Assembly: GCF_048270095.1 (NCBI RefSeq)
Contig: NZ_JBLWTL010000005.1
Location: 62,001 to 126,000 of the forward strand
Length of the DNA: 64,000 nucleotides
Direction of reading: 5' to 3'
DNA from: Maricaulis sp048270095
Lineage (GTDB): Bacteria > Pseudomonadota > Alphaproteobacteria > Caulobacterales > Maricaulaceae
The translations under genes and the position numbers were made by a program. Under the pieces are notes generated by a model. It saw only the letters and a list, made by a program, of their open reading frames with translations, was not told the origin of the DNA and did no database searches. Positions 16,083 to 24,775 of the stretch are shown piece after piece. Numbering within the stretch: position 1 is the first letter of the stretch; every line of letters begins with the position of its first letter.

Positions 16083-17114
16083 ATGACCGAGAAATCCGCT
16101 GAAATTCCGGGCCTGATGACCCTGAGCCACGCCTACAAGCCTTTCCGCTATCCGTGGGCGCATGATTTCTGGAAGAAGCAGCAACAGGTTCACTGGATGC
16201 CGGAAGAGGTTCCGCTCGGTGAGGATTGCAAGGATTGGGCGACCAAGCTCAATGATAATGAGCGCAATCTCCTGACCCAGATCTTCCGCTTCTTCACCCA
16301 GTCCGACATCGAGGTGAATGACAATTACATGGAGCGCTATGCGCGCGTCTTCAAACCCGTCGAGGTGAAGATGATGCTCTCGGCCTTCTCGAATATGGAG
16401 ACGATCCATATCGCGGCCTATGCGCTCTTGCTCGAGACGATCGGCATGCCCGATAGCGAATTCTCCGCCTTCATGGATTACAAGGCGATGGCCGATAAGC
16501 ATGATTTCATGCAGAAATTCGGTGTCGAGACCAATGAGGACATTCTGCGCACGGTCGCGATGTTCGGCGCTTTCACCGAAGGCCTGCAGCTGTTCGCCTC
16601 CTTCGCCATGCTGATGAATTTCCCGCGCCTCAACAAGATGAAGGGCATGGGCCAGATCGTCACCTGGTCGATCCGCGATGAGAGCCTGCATTGCGAAGGC
16701 ATGATCAAGCTCTTCCACGCTTTCGCTGAAGAGACCGGTGCCCTGAGCCAGGCGGTCAAGGATGATATCGTTGAATGCTGCCGCACCGTCGTGGCGCTGG
16801 AAGACAAATTCATCGAGCTCGCTTTTGAAATGGGCGAGGTTGAGGGGATGACCCCGGCCGATATCAAGACCTATATCCGCTATATCGCCGACTGGCGTCT
16901 CGGCCAGCTCGGCCTGCCCAAGATCTACAATATCGAGAAACACCCGCTGCCCTGGCTGTCAGAAATCCTCAACGGCGTCGAGCACGCGAATTTCTTCGAA
17001 GCCCGCGCCACGGAATATTCCAAGGGCGCCACCAAGGGCGACTGGCACGGCGATGAGGGTGTCTGGTCGATGTTCGACCAGGGCAAGGCGAAGAAGGTCG
17101 AGCCGGCGGAGTAG
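16083..17114 (+). CDS. nrdB: Ribonucleoside-diphosphate reductase, beta subunit (class Ia)
   Basis: A 343-residue diiron/tyrosyl-radical subunit partnering NrdA. Iron-ligand motifs appear in order: the Asp in FTQSDIEVND, ETIHIAAY (Glu, His and the radical Tyr with normal spacing), TEGLQLF (Glu) and IRDESLHCEG (Glu and His). The length is normal and no ATP-cone is present. It has its own NrdR box and a GAGG leader (16071-16074). The gene is followed at once by the 120-bp palindromic repeat, which may end its transcript. Confidence 0.96.
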   Translation: MTEKSAEIPGLMTLSHAYKPFRYPWAHDFWKKQQQVHWMPEEVPLGEDCKDWATKLNDNERNLLTQIFRFFTQSDIEVNDNYMERYARVFKPVEVKMMLSAFSNMETIHIAAYALLLETIGMPDSEFSAFMDYKAMADKHDFMQKFGVETNEDILRTVAMFGAFTEGLQLFASFAMLMNFPRLNKMKGMGQIVTWSIRDESLHCEGMIKLFHAFAEETGALSQAVKDDIVECCRTVVALEDKFIELAFEMGEVEGMTPADIKTYIRYIADWRLGQLGLPKIYNIEKHPLPWLSEILNGVEHANFFEARATEYSKGATKGDWHGDEGVWSMFDQGKAKKVEPAE

Positions 17115-17692
17115 GGGAACCTTCCTTCTCCGTGAGGAGAAGGTGCCCGAAGGGCGGATGAGGCGGGCAATGGTTCCGTCTGCCAGCTTGGCGCTCACCC
17201 GCCGCACCCCCGGCTTCGCCGGACCCTCTCCTCACGGAGAGGGAAGCGGCTTGGGAATCTTGGGGACATGGTCCCGCGTGAGCGGCCGCGTCTGCCCTGT
17301 CCCAGCGGCGGAATAAGAAGTAGCGCAGAACTGGTCACAGTTACTTGCGAGCGCGCTCTACCCAAAACGGGACACGCACCGGCCTCATTGAGGCCGGACC
17401 ATGTCCCGGTCCTGCGCTTTCGGGCATTGCGGACAATCCAGCGGGAAGTCTGCGTTGGTATGCGGGGGTATTTGAAGGTCTCCCGAGGGATTGTCCGCAA
17501 CCCGGTGAAGCCGATTAAGGAAGCGCGTCCGGCCCGTCAGCCCCTGCGCTCCCAGCGCCACCCGATCAATCGCCAGCTGTGCACCGCCGGGTTTTGAACG
17601 TGGCGCTATTATGGGCGCACCTGGCAGGGCGGGGACAAGTTGCCGGCGCGGCGAGGCAAGCGATTGCCCTCATTGCCGGAATATCGAGGGCC
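17115..17692. other. Non-coding repeat region between nrdB and the MarR-type gene
   Basis: About 580 bases without a credible gene. The left part is the compound palindrome at 17124-17243. Further right are a GGCCTCATTGAGGCC hairpin near 17381-17395 and a pair of 13-bp inverted arms, TTGCGGACAATCC (17427-17439) and GGATTGTCCGCAA (17488-17500). Open frames here have no family features. Confidence 0.6.
17124..17243. repeat. Compound palindromic element of about 120 bp (REP/MITE-like)
   Basis: Four nested hairpins are arranged symmetrically: CCTTCTCC/GGAGAAGG (17124-17143), GCCCGAAGGGC (17145-17155), CCGGCTTCGCCGG (17210-17222) and CCCTCTCC/GGAGAGGG (17224-17243). GGCGGG (17162-17167) and CCCGCC (17198-17203) pair between them. 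Elements of this type, with CTCCTCACGGAG cores, are dispersed in many alphaproteobacterial genomes. It begins 10 bases past nrdB and could also stop or stabilise that transcript. Confidence 0.7.
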
Positions 17693-18286
17693 TCAAGGGA
17701 CAGGCGTCGGCCGGCCGCCTGCACGATCCTGCCCGGCTGCCGGCACCTCATGCTCGATGCAAAGCTCCAGGCTGTCAGCGCCCCGCAGCGGCTGATTGAG
17801 CAGGGCGCAATAGTGCGGCGCTCCAAGCGGGGCACGGTCGCGGAAATGGCGACAGGTCAGGCATTGGGCGAAGCTGCGGCCGCCGCGCTGGGTCAGCCAG
17901 GCGCGCAATACTGTCTCCAGGCTGGCGGCCAGGCGGTCGCGCTCGGGCCGGGGCAGGTGGTCGATGGCGTCGGACAGTTCGCCCAGCGGGTCGCGATCTA
18001 TCAGGGCGCGGCCGGCCGGCGTCACCGCCAGCTGCACGCGCCGCCGGTCCTGCCCGTCTGTGCTGCGCGCGACCAGGCCTTTGCGTTCCAGCGCATTAAG
18101 CGTCTGCGAGACCGTGCCCTTGGTGAGGCCGAGATAGGCCCCGAGCCCGCCAGCGGTGCGCGAAAACCGGTTCGCCAGGGCCAGAAAGCGCAAGGCTTCC
18201 CATTGCGCCGGCTTGAGACCATCGGCATGGCCCTCATTGAGCATCAGGCGGCTGAGCCGCTCGAGATAATTCATCAACGGTGTCAT
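17693..18286 (-). CDS. MarR-family transcriptional regulator with C-terminal cysteine cluster
   Basis: 197 residues from the ATG at 18286, which has GGAG 5 bases before it; an upstream in-frame start is less likely. Residues about 5-125 form a MarR winged helix with the recognition region KGTVSQTLNALERKGLV and the wing DGQDRRRVQLAVT. The C-terminal third is unusual for MarR: Cys142, Cys145, Cys160 and Cys176 with His179 (CLTC, HYC, LCIEH) look like a zinc or iron-sulfur site. It is divergent from the secreted protein at 18382, with palindromic sequence between, so it probably controls that gene and itself. A metal- or redox-responsive regulator is a reasonable guess. Confidence 0.85.
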   Translation of the reverse strand: MTPLMNYLERLSRLMLNEGHADGLKPAQWEALRFLALANRFSRTAGGLGAYLGLTKGTVSQTLNALERKGLVARSTDGQDRRRVQLAVTPAGRALIDRDPLGELSDAIDHLPRPERDRLAASLETVLRAWLTQRGGRSFAQCLTCRHFRDRAPLGAPHYCALLNQPLRGADSLELCIEHEVPAAGQDRAGGRPTPVP

Positions 18287-18343
18287 TTCATCTCCAATGG
18301 TGTCGACTAAATACCGACTTGCGCGCCCTGGCAAGATCAGTTA

Positions 18344-18353
18344 GCTAATTAGC
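18344..18353. promoter_or_regulatory. Candidate operator between divergent MarR and secreted-protein genes
   Basis: GCTAATTAGC is a perfect 10-bp palindrome inside the AT-rich TTAGCTAATTAGC, in the 95-bp divergent gap. MarR dimers bind AT-rich palindromes in such gaps, so this is a likely autoregulatory site. A second imperfect element, GTCGACTAAATACCGAC, lies at 18302-18318. Confidence 0.5.
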
Positions 18354-18381
18354 ATCGAGTCGATACTTACTGGAGAACGCC

Positions 18382-19104
18382 ATGAAACACAGTCTTTTCG
18401 CCTGCGCCGCGCTGACCGCACTTACCGCCTCCGCCGGCGCCCATCCTGTGAATTCCCCGCAGGATACTTCTGTCGATCCGGCCTTTGACATCACCCGCGT
18501 GACGGCCACAACCGATGGTCGCCTGGTCACATTCATGATGGAAGTCGCCGGGGTGGCGGGCAGCGTGACGCCGGAACCGACGGGCCAGCTGGCCGGCGCC
18601 AATGTCGAGGCCTATGTCTGGCCAACAAACCTCGATCCGGCTGTTGTCGGCTTCGACGCGGGATCGGGTACTCTCGCCCTGGCGATCACAGCCCACCCCG
18701 ATTTCGATGACACGCCACTATTCGACGAAAATGGTGATGGCGATCCGGCCAATGATGGCGCTGGCTGGCATTCCCATTGGGTGGTTTTGACTGCGGACGA
18801 GGCCTGCGGCGCTGGCCTCAAGGTGCGCGATGTCTCGCCGGGCCAGGACTTGTTACCGGCCACGGCGCCCTACTTGCCGATCGCCCTCGACAGCCCTGGC
18901 ATGAGCCCGGTGATCGATGGTCATCTCGCCCAGATCACCGTGCCGCTTGCCGACGGTGAATCCGTCAGCTTCGACGGCGTCACCGCCAGCCTGCACGTCA
19001 ATGATGCCGGAACGGCACCGCTGCTCTGTGTCTCCGGTGTGCATGACATCGCCTCGGGAGACTTGTCGCTGCCGGGTGTGATCATGGCCAGCGAGCCGCA
19101 CTGA
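18382..19104 (+). CDS. Secreted protein of unknown function
   Basis: A 240-residue protein with a clear signal peptide (residues 1-20, ending AGAHP), so exported to the periplasm or beyond. The mature part is Asp-rich and looks all-beta. It contains DENGDGDPANDGAGWHSHW (about residues 115-133), a possible calcium- or metal-binding loop with two histidines, and two cysteines far apart (EACG and LLCVSG) that might pair. I cannot place it in a family. It is divergent from the MarR regulator and upstream of a redoxin, so a stress- or metal-related role is possible. Confidence 0.75.
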   Translation: MKHSLFACAALTALTASAGAHPVNSPQDTSVDPAFDITRVTATTDGRLVTFMMEVAGVAGSVTPEPTGQLAGANVEAYVWPTNLDPAVVGFDAGSGTLALAITAHPDFDDTPLFDENGDGDPANDGAGWHSHWVVLTADEACGAGLKVRDVSPGQDLLPATAPYLPIALDSPGMSPVIDGHLAQITVPLADGESVSFDGVTASLHVNDAGTAPLLCVSGVHDIASGDLSLPGVIMASEPH

Positions 19105-19110
19105 CAAACC

Positions 19111-19142
19111 GGCCGGCGGGGCAAGCCCTGCGCCCGCCGGCC
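19111..19142 (+). terminator. Strong GC hairpin after the secreted-protein gene
   Basis: Perfect 10-bp arms GGCCGGCGGG (19111-19120) and CCCGCCGGCC (19133-19142), 7 bases past the stop. No T-run follows, so it may attenuate rather than fully stop reading into the redoxin gene. Confidence 0.55.
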
Positions 19143-19189
19143 CATTGCTACCGCCGCCAATGCGCCGCACGCTCACGAAGAGGCCCGAC

Positions 19190-19723
19190 ATGACGCTCAG
19201 ACCCGCACCGCCCTGGCAGGTATCCGAATGGATCAACACGCCGAACCCCTTGAGTCTCGACGCTCTCAAGGGGCGCATCATCGTGCTGGAGGCATTCCAG
19301 ATGCTTTGCCCCGGTTGTGTCAGTCACGGTCTGCCCCAGGCACGGCGCATCGCTACCGCTTTCGCTCCCGAGGATGTCGCCGTGATTGGCCTTCACACCG
19401 TGTTCGAACATCATGAGGCTCAGGGCAGCCGCGTTGCACTCGAGGCCTTCCTGCATGAATACCGTTTCGACTTTCCCGTTGGTATCGATGCCCCGGGCGA
19501 TGGTGGCCTGCTTCCCGGCACCATGCAGGCTTACCAGATGCAGGGCACGCCGACCCTCGTCCTGATCGACCAGCTCGGCCGCCGCAGGGCACAGCATTTC
19601 GGGTCAGTCGAAGACATTCGCCTCGGGGCGCAGATCGGCGCGTTACTCGCCGAGCCTGCCCGCGCGCCCGCGGTTGACATGGATGCTACCGGTTGCGTTC
19701 CGGGGCCAGGCCGGTGCGAATAG
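19190..19723 (+). CDS. Thioredoxin-fold redoxin (TlpA/AhpC-TSA-like)
   Basis: 177 residues from the ATG at 19190; the longer frame from 19145 adds a basic stretch without family features. The N-terminal half reads GRIIVLEAFQMLCPGCVSHG, a thioredoxin-fold strand followed by a CPGC redox pair (about residues 41-44). A cis-proline segment, QGTPTLVLID, follows near residue 120. No signal peptide is visible, so it is probably cytoplasmic, unlike most TlpA proteins. It follows the secreted protein by 85 bases on the same strand. Confidence 0.8.
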   Translation: MTLRPAPPWQVSEWINTPNPLSLDALKGRIIVLEAFQMLCPGCVSHGLPQARRIATAFAPEDVAVIGLHTVFEHHEAQGSRVALEAFLHEYRFDFPVGIDAPGDGGLLPGTMQAYQMQGTPTLVLIDQLGRRRAQHFGSVEDIRLGAQIGALLAEPARAPAVDMDATGCVPGPGRCE

Positions 19724-19743
19724 GCGCCGGTTGAGTTACTGCC

Positions 19744-22317
19744 TCAAATCACAACCTCGCCCGCCGGCTCGCGCATATTATAGCTCGAGGCCATCACGCG
19801 TCCGTAGGCCCCGCCATTGGCGATGAGAAACACGTCGCCCTCAAAGCTCTCCGGCAAGAGCCGCTGCGCGCCCATCTTGTCGGCGGTTTCGCAGATCGGG
19901 CCGACAATATCGGCGACATAAGCCGGCGCATCATCGAGCCGCGTCAGGTTGAAGATCTCGTGCCGTGCGCCGTAGAGCGCCGGGCGGATCAGACTGTTCA
20001 TGCCGGCATTGATGCCGACAAAGCGCGCATCCGGAGTCTGTTTCAGCTGGGTGACGCGGGCCAGCAGCACGCCGGCCTCGGCGATGATGAACCGGCCTGG
20101 CTCGAGCCAGAGCTTGTATTGCGGGAAGGCGGTGTGGAGATCGCTCAGCACGGCGCCGAGCGCGTCCATATCAATGCGGCGGGCGCCTGAGGCCTCGTCG
20201 ACACCCAGCCCGCCACCGAGATCGAGAATGCGCACATCGGGCAGGACGCGCGCCGTCTCGGCCAGGAAGACACCGACGCGGCGCCAGTGATCGGGATCGC
20301 TGATGCCGCTGCCGGAATGCACATGCAGGCCGATGATTCTGGCACCGGCTTTGGCGGCGAGTTCGATGCCCTCAGGCAGTTCGTCGGCATGCAGGCCGAA
20401 CTTGGCGTCGGGTCCGGCGGTGCGGACATGCTTGTGATGGCCCTCGGGGCGCTGGGGATTGACCCGCAAGGTGATCTCCGAACCGGCGAAAATCTCCGGC
20501 CAGTGGCGCAACGGGTGCAGCCCGTCCAGGGTGAGGTGAATGCCCAGCTCGATCGCCTCGGCATATTCGCTGCGCGGCGCGAAATTCGGCGTGAACAGGA
20601 TGCGGTCGACCGGTAAGCCCGGCACGGCGGCCATCGCGGCGCGGACCTCGCCGATCGAGACACACTCCACTCCAAGCCCGGCGGCAACCGCCGTGCGGAT
20701 CACATCGGGATGGCCATTGGCCTTCATCGCATACCAGCCGCGGTCCAGATGCGGCAGGTTGGCGACAGCCCCGGCCCGCGCCTTCACGGTTGCCAGATCA
20801 TAGACATAGAGCGGTGCATCCATCGGGCAGAGCGCTAGCAGGGCGTCGCGCTGCGTCTTCCACCACACGGCCGGGCCGGCGGCGGCGACGGAGTCACTCT
20901 GGCCAATCTCGCGCCAGCTCGGACCGAAGGTCGGGTCGAGAGGTTTGGGCTGGATCAGCTGGTCGTGCAGGCGGCGGCAGAGCGGCTTGCCCTGGTCTTC
21001 ATCGACGACAACGGTGAGGTTGAGATCATTCGCCGCCTGGCTGATCAGGCGGACGGGATAATGGGCAAAGGCCTCCATCGCCGGTCCGAGCTGGGACAGC
21101 AGGGCGCGCACCCCGCGCCCGACCATGGAGACGGCGGCGCAATTTTCGATCATCTCGACGCGGGCGATGGTGGCGAGTTCGTCCTGCAGCGCGGCCAGGA
21201 CGGCCGGGGTGAGGCTTGGATCGGCATCGAGCGAGACGGTGACCGAGGTCTGCGAGGTCGATACCAGATCGATCGAGACCCCATGACGGGCGAAGGGCTC
21301 AAACGCGCTGGCAAGGAAGCCGGCCGCATGCCACATGCCGTCGCTCTCGAGCGTGATCAGGCGGACACCGAACTTGACCGAGACGGCTTTCAGGCGCGGG
21401 GCATCTTCGGACGGTGTGGCGCTGATCGTGGTGCCGCTCATCTCCGGGCGATGCGTGCACAGGACCTGCATCTCGATCCCGGCCTTGCGCACCGGCGCGA
21501 TGGCGCGCGGATGCAGTACGGAGCCGCCCATTGAGGCAATCTCCTGGGCTTCGTCATAGCTCAGCGCCTTGATCTGGCGCGCCGCGCCGGTCAGGCGTGG
21601 GTCGGCGGAGAAGAAGCCGGGCACATCGGTCCAGATTTCCAGCCGTTCGGCAGAGAGCTTGGCGGCGAAATACGCCGCCGACGTGTCCGACCCACCGCGG
21701 CCAAGCAGGGCGGTATCGCCATCGGGACGCCGCGCGATGAAGCCCTGGGTGAGGGTGACCGTGAATCCGCCGTCATCAAGGCGTTGATGTAGACCGGCAT
21801 CGGGGCCGTACGCGCAATCGGCGCTGAGATAGCCGCTGACCGGACCGCCGGTTCGGCTGGTCAGCAGGTCGCGGGCGTCGAGCCATTGGCACTTCACACC
21901 GGTCTGGTTGAGCCAGGCGGCGCTGAGGCTGGTCGCCATCAACTCGCCCTGGGCCATGATGCGGGCCCGCGAACGTGCCGAGGCATCGCCGGTCAGGGCC
22001 AGTCCGGCGCGCAGCTGGGTCAGCTCGGCGAAGCAGGGTGCCAGCACGGTCTCGCCTTCAAGCGCCAGCTCCGCCGCGAACTTGATATGCTGTGCCTTGA
22101 TCGCGTCGAGTTCGGCCTCGCCCTGGCCCGCCATTGCGGCGGTGATCAGGGCTTCGAGCTGGTTGGAGATTCCGGCCAGCGCGCTATGGACCACGAAGAC
22201 GCGCTTGCCGTCGTCGCGCAGGGTTTGGATGCGTTTGGAGATCATGCGCCAATCGGCCAGCGATTTGACGCTGGTGCCGCCGAATTTCAGTACGATCCAG
22301 TTTTGCGCGTTGTCCAT
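19744..22317 (-). CDS. lysAC: Bifunctional aspartate kinase / diaminopimelate decarboxylase
   Basis: Joins the first and last steps of lysine synthesis in one 857-residue chain. The start at 22317 has AGGAG 6 bases upstream; ATG 22323 is too close to it. The N-terminal aspartokinase opens with VLKFGGTSV (residues 8-16) and includes GRGGSDTSA and an ACT-like regulatory part (about 310-450). The C-terminal decarboxylase (about 480-857) has the PLP lysine in YAMKANGHPDV, HVHSGSGISD, LDLGGGLGV and GPICETADKMG with the catalytic Cys. A fusion of this kind is known in Xanthomonadaceae; here it could allow tight lysine feedback on both activities. It is divergent from amn. Confidence 0.94.
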   Translation of the reverse strand: MDNAQNWIVLKFGGTSVKSLADWRMISKRIQTLRDDGKRVFVVHSALAGISNQLEALITAAMAGQGEAELDAIKAQHIKFAAELALEGETVLAPCFAELTQLRAGLALTGDASARSRARIMAQGELMATSLSAAWLNQTGVKCQWLDARDLLTSRTGGPVSGYLSADCAYGPDAGLHQRLDDGGFTVTLTQGFIARRPDGDTALLGRGGSDTSAAYFAAKLSAERLEIWTDVPGFFSADPRLTGAARQIKALSYDEAQEIASMGGSVLHPRAIAPVRKAGIEMQVLCTHRPEMSGTTISATPSEDAPRLKAVSVKFGVRLITLESDGMWHAAGFLASAFEPFARHGVSIDLVSTSQTSVTVSLDADPSLTPAVLAALQDELATIARVEMIENCAAVSMVGRGVRALLSQLGPAMEAFAHYPVRLISQAANDLNLTVVVDEDQGKPLCRRLHDQLIQPKPLDPTFGPSWREIGQSDSVAAAGPAVWWKTQRDALLALCPMDAPLYVYDLATVKARAGAVANLPHLDRGWYAMKANGHPDVIRTAVAAGLGVECVSIGEVRAAMAAVPGLPVDRILFTPNFAPRSEYAEAIELGIHLTLDGLHPLRHWPEIFAGSEITLRVNPQRPEGHHKHVRTAGPDAKFGLHADELPEGIELAAKAGARIIGLHVHSGSGISDPDHWRRVGVFLAETARVLPDVRILDLGGGLGVDEASGARRIDMDALGAVLSDLHTAFPQYKLWLEPGRFIIAEAGVLLARVTQLKQTPDARFVGINAGMNSLIRPALYGARHEIFNLTRLDDAPAYVADIVGPICETADKMGAQRLLPESFEGDVFLIANGGAYGRVMASSYNMREPAGEVVI

Positions 22318-22472
22318 GATCATCTCCTGCCCGCGAAAGGGCGCTTGGCTCCTTACAGGCTTGGCGTCTTGGGGCCAATGGATAGTTGCCGGTCAGCCTG
22401 CTTTTCTGCGGCGCTGCCCGACGCCCGGAGTTTCGCGTTTACCCTTGCGGCAATTCGTGCAAGAGACTGGCG

Positions 22473-23936
22473 ATGATGCCTTTTCAGATCGCCAAGACGC
22501 CTTCCGACGCCGTTGATCAGCTTGTTGTGCTGTACCAGGGCTCCGTTGAACGCCTCCAGACCGCCCTCAAAGCCTTCCTCGATGGCGGTCCTCCACCCAG
22601 TCCCGAAGCCCGCGCCCAGGGCGCTTTCGCCTATCCGGAATTACGCGTGACCTACCTGCCCGAAGGGCCGCCGCCGCCGGTCAGCCGGGCGTTCGGAAAG
22701 TTTACCGATGCCGGTGTGTTCGCGACTTCGATCACCCATCCCGAATTGTTCCGCGATTACCTGATCGACCAATTGACCCTGCTCAATGACGAGTATGAGA
22801 TCACGATCGAGACCGGCCTGTCGGCGGTCGAAATGCCGTTTTCCTATGCGCTGGATGATACCGATCATCTCGACATGAATGCGGCCAGCCCGGCCGAACT
22901 CGTCAGCCATTTCCCCTATGCCGATCTGAGCAAGGTCAATGATGATCTGCCCAATGGCCTCAGCCCGTCGACCCCGGGCGAGGTGCGGCCGCTGAGCCTG
23001 TTTGCCGCGCCGCGCGTCGATTTTTCGCTGCAGCGGCTGCGCCATTATACCGGCACGCCCTATGAGGATACGCAGCAATTTATCCTGTTCACCAATTATC
23101 ACCGCTATGTCGATGCGTTTTCGGCCTGGGCGATCCGGCAATTGAAGGAAGACAATGACTATGAGTCATTCTCGGCCGCCGGTTTTGTTGAAGTTGATGC
23201 CGACACACCCAATGCCCATGCCATTGTCGAGGGCGCGCCCTGGCGCCGCTTCCAGATGCCGGCCTATCACCTCAAGGCACCGGGCGGGCGCGGTATCACG
23301 CTGGTCAATATCGGCGTCGGTCCGTCCAACGCCAAGACCATCACCGACCATCTCGCCGTCCTGCGCCCGCAGTGCTGGCTGATGATCGGCCATTGCGGCG
23401 GGCTGCGTCATTCCCAGCGTCTCGGCGATTATGTGCTGGCCCACGCCTATCTGCGCTATGATGGCGTGCTCGACGAGGACCTGCCGATCGAAGTGCCGGT
23501 GCCGCCGATTGCCGAGATCCAGATTGCTCTGGCCAGTGCCGTTGCCCGGGTCAGCGGTGACAAGGGCGAGGCGCTCAAGGCGCGCCTGCGCACCGGCACT
23601 GTGGCGACCTTCGCCGACCGGAACTGGGAATTGCGCTATGCCGCCCAGGCGCGGCGCATCAATCAGTCGCGCGCCATCGCGGTGGACATGGAATCGGCGA
23701 CGATCGCCGCCAATGGTCTGCGCCTGCGTGTGCCCTATGGCACCTTGCTCTGCGTCTCCGACAAGCCACTGCATGGCGAGCTGAAACTGCCGGGCGCGGC
23801 CAATCTCTTCTACCAGCGCTCGGTGTCCGAACACCTGGCGGCCGGTATCGAGACGGTCGAGATCCTCAAGCGCGATCGCGGCGCGGCGCTGCATTCGCGC
23901 AAGCTGCGCAGCTTTGACGAACCCCCCTTCCGCTAG
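22473..23936 (+). CDS. amn: AMP nucleosidase
   Basis: Hydrolyses AMP to adenine and ribose 5-phosphate, linking adenylate level to purine salvage. Length is 487 from ATG 22473 (or 486 from the next ATG), close to the usual 484. The N-terminal part (about 1-170) is the Amn-specific regulatory domain. The C-terminal part (about 240-470) is a nucleoside-phosphorylase fold with GVGPSNAKTITDHLAVLRP, MIGHCGGLR and AVDMESATIAANG, the ribose- and base-binding elements. In enterobacteria amn is under phosphate control; no Pho-like box was found here. Confidence 0.95.
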   Translation: MMPFQIAKTPSDAVDQLVVLYQGSVERLQTALKAFLDGGPPPSPEARAQGAFAYPELRVTYLPEGPPPPVSRAFGKFTDAGVFATSITHPELFRDYLIDQLTLLNDEYEITIETGLSAVEMPFSYALDDTDHLDMNAASPAELVSHFPYADLSKVNDDLPNGLSPSTPGEVRPLSLFAAPRVDFSLQRLRHYTGTPYEDTQQFILFTNYHRYVDAFSAWAIRQLKEDNDYESFSAAGFVEVDADTPNAHAIVEGAPWRRFQMPAYHLKAPGGRGITLVNIGVGPSNAKTITDHLAVLRPQCWLMIGHCGGLRHSQRLGDYVLAHAYLRYDGVLDEDLPIEVPVPPIAEIQIALASAVARVSGDKGEALKARLRTGTVATFADRNWELRYAAQARRINQSRAIAVDMESATIAANGLRLRVPYGTLLCVSDKPLHGELKLPGAANLFYQRSVSEHLAAGIETVEILKRDRGAALHSRKLRSFDEPPFR

Positions 23937-24004
23937 GCCTGAAGGCGCAAAGATTGTGGGCGGCGGGCCTTGCCGCGCTGCCCACGATTGCGTACCTCCA
24001 AGCC

Positions 24005-24775
24005 ATGACACGGATCACACCCCTCGACGGCGTTCACAATTTTCGCCACTTCCACGGCTATGAAGCCGCCGATGGCACGCGTGTGCGCCCCGGCCTCTAT
24101 CGTTCCGGCCATTTCTCGCGCTCCAGCGAGGCCGACCGGGATCTTGTACGCGCGCTTGGCATTACCGTCGTGGCCGATCTGCGCCGTCCTCGCGAACGCA
24201 AGCTGGAGCCCTCGTCCTGGCCGGCTGACCATGTCCTGCGGGTAATTTCCTCTGATGCCGATGATGATGGCGAGCCGCCACACCTCAAATTCCTGCGCAC
24301 CGGCGATCATTCGCTCGAAGCCGTGCGGGCGTATATGCAAAGCGCTTATCGCCGCATTCCCCGGGAGACGGGCAATCAATCGGTTTTCCGCGAGGGCTTC
24401 AAGGCACTGGCCTCGGGCGAGGCCGATGGCGGCTTTCTGGTCCATTGCGCGGCCGGCAAGGACCGCACCGGGATATTCTGTGCCCTGGTGCTGGGCGAGC
24501 TCGGCGTCAGCCGGGACGAAATTATCGAGGACTATCTGCTGACCAATACGGCGGTTGATTTCGACAGTCTTGTTCCGATGGTGCGCCAGCGCCTGCAGGA
24601 GAATTATGGTCATGTCATGCCGGATGAAGTGATGCGCGCCTTTCTCGGTGTCGAGGCCGATCTGCTTCACACCGCGCTGACCACGATCGGCGATCAGGAC
24701 CGGTATCTGCGCGATGTGCTCGGCATTACCGATGACGAGCGTGCCGCGCTGCGGGAGCGCTGGCTGGAGCGATGA
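24005..24775 (+). CDS. Protein tyrosine phosphatase family protein
   Basis: A 256-residue protein with the active-site loop HCAAGKDRTGI (Cys and Arg, near residue 147), the version found in bacterial MptpB-like and inositol-polyphosphate-like phosphatases. The N terminus, with NFRHFHGY and RPGLYRSGHFS, is the conserved opening of this family, and VVADLRRPRERKLEPS supplies the Asp/Arg region. The substrate may be phosphotyrosine, phosphoinositide or a small phosphoester. It has no signal peptide from this start. Its stop overlaps pabB by 4 bases (ATGA), so it is co-translated with pabB-pabC; the reason for that link is unknown. Confidence 0.88.
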   Translation: MTRITPLDGVHNFRHFHGYEAADGTRVRPGLYRSGHFSRSSEADRDLVRALGITVVADLRRPRERKLEPSSWPADHVLRVISSDADDDGEPPHLKFLRTGDHSLEAVRAYMQSAYRRIPRETGNQSVFREGFKALASGEADGGFLVHCAAGKDRTGIFCALVLGELGVSRDEIIEDYLLTNTAVDFDSLVPMVRQRLQENYGHVMPDEVMRAFLGVEADLLHTALTTIGDQDRYLRDVLGITDDERAALRERWLER

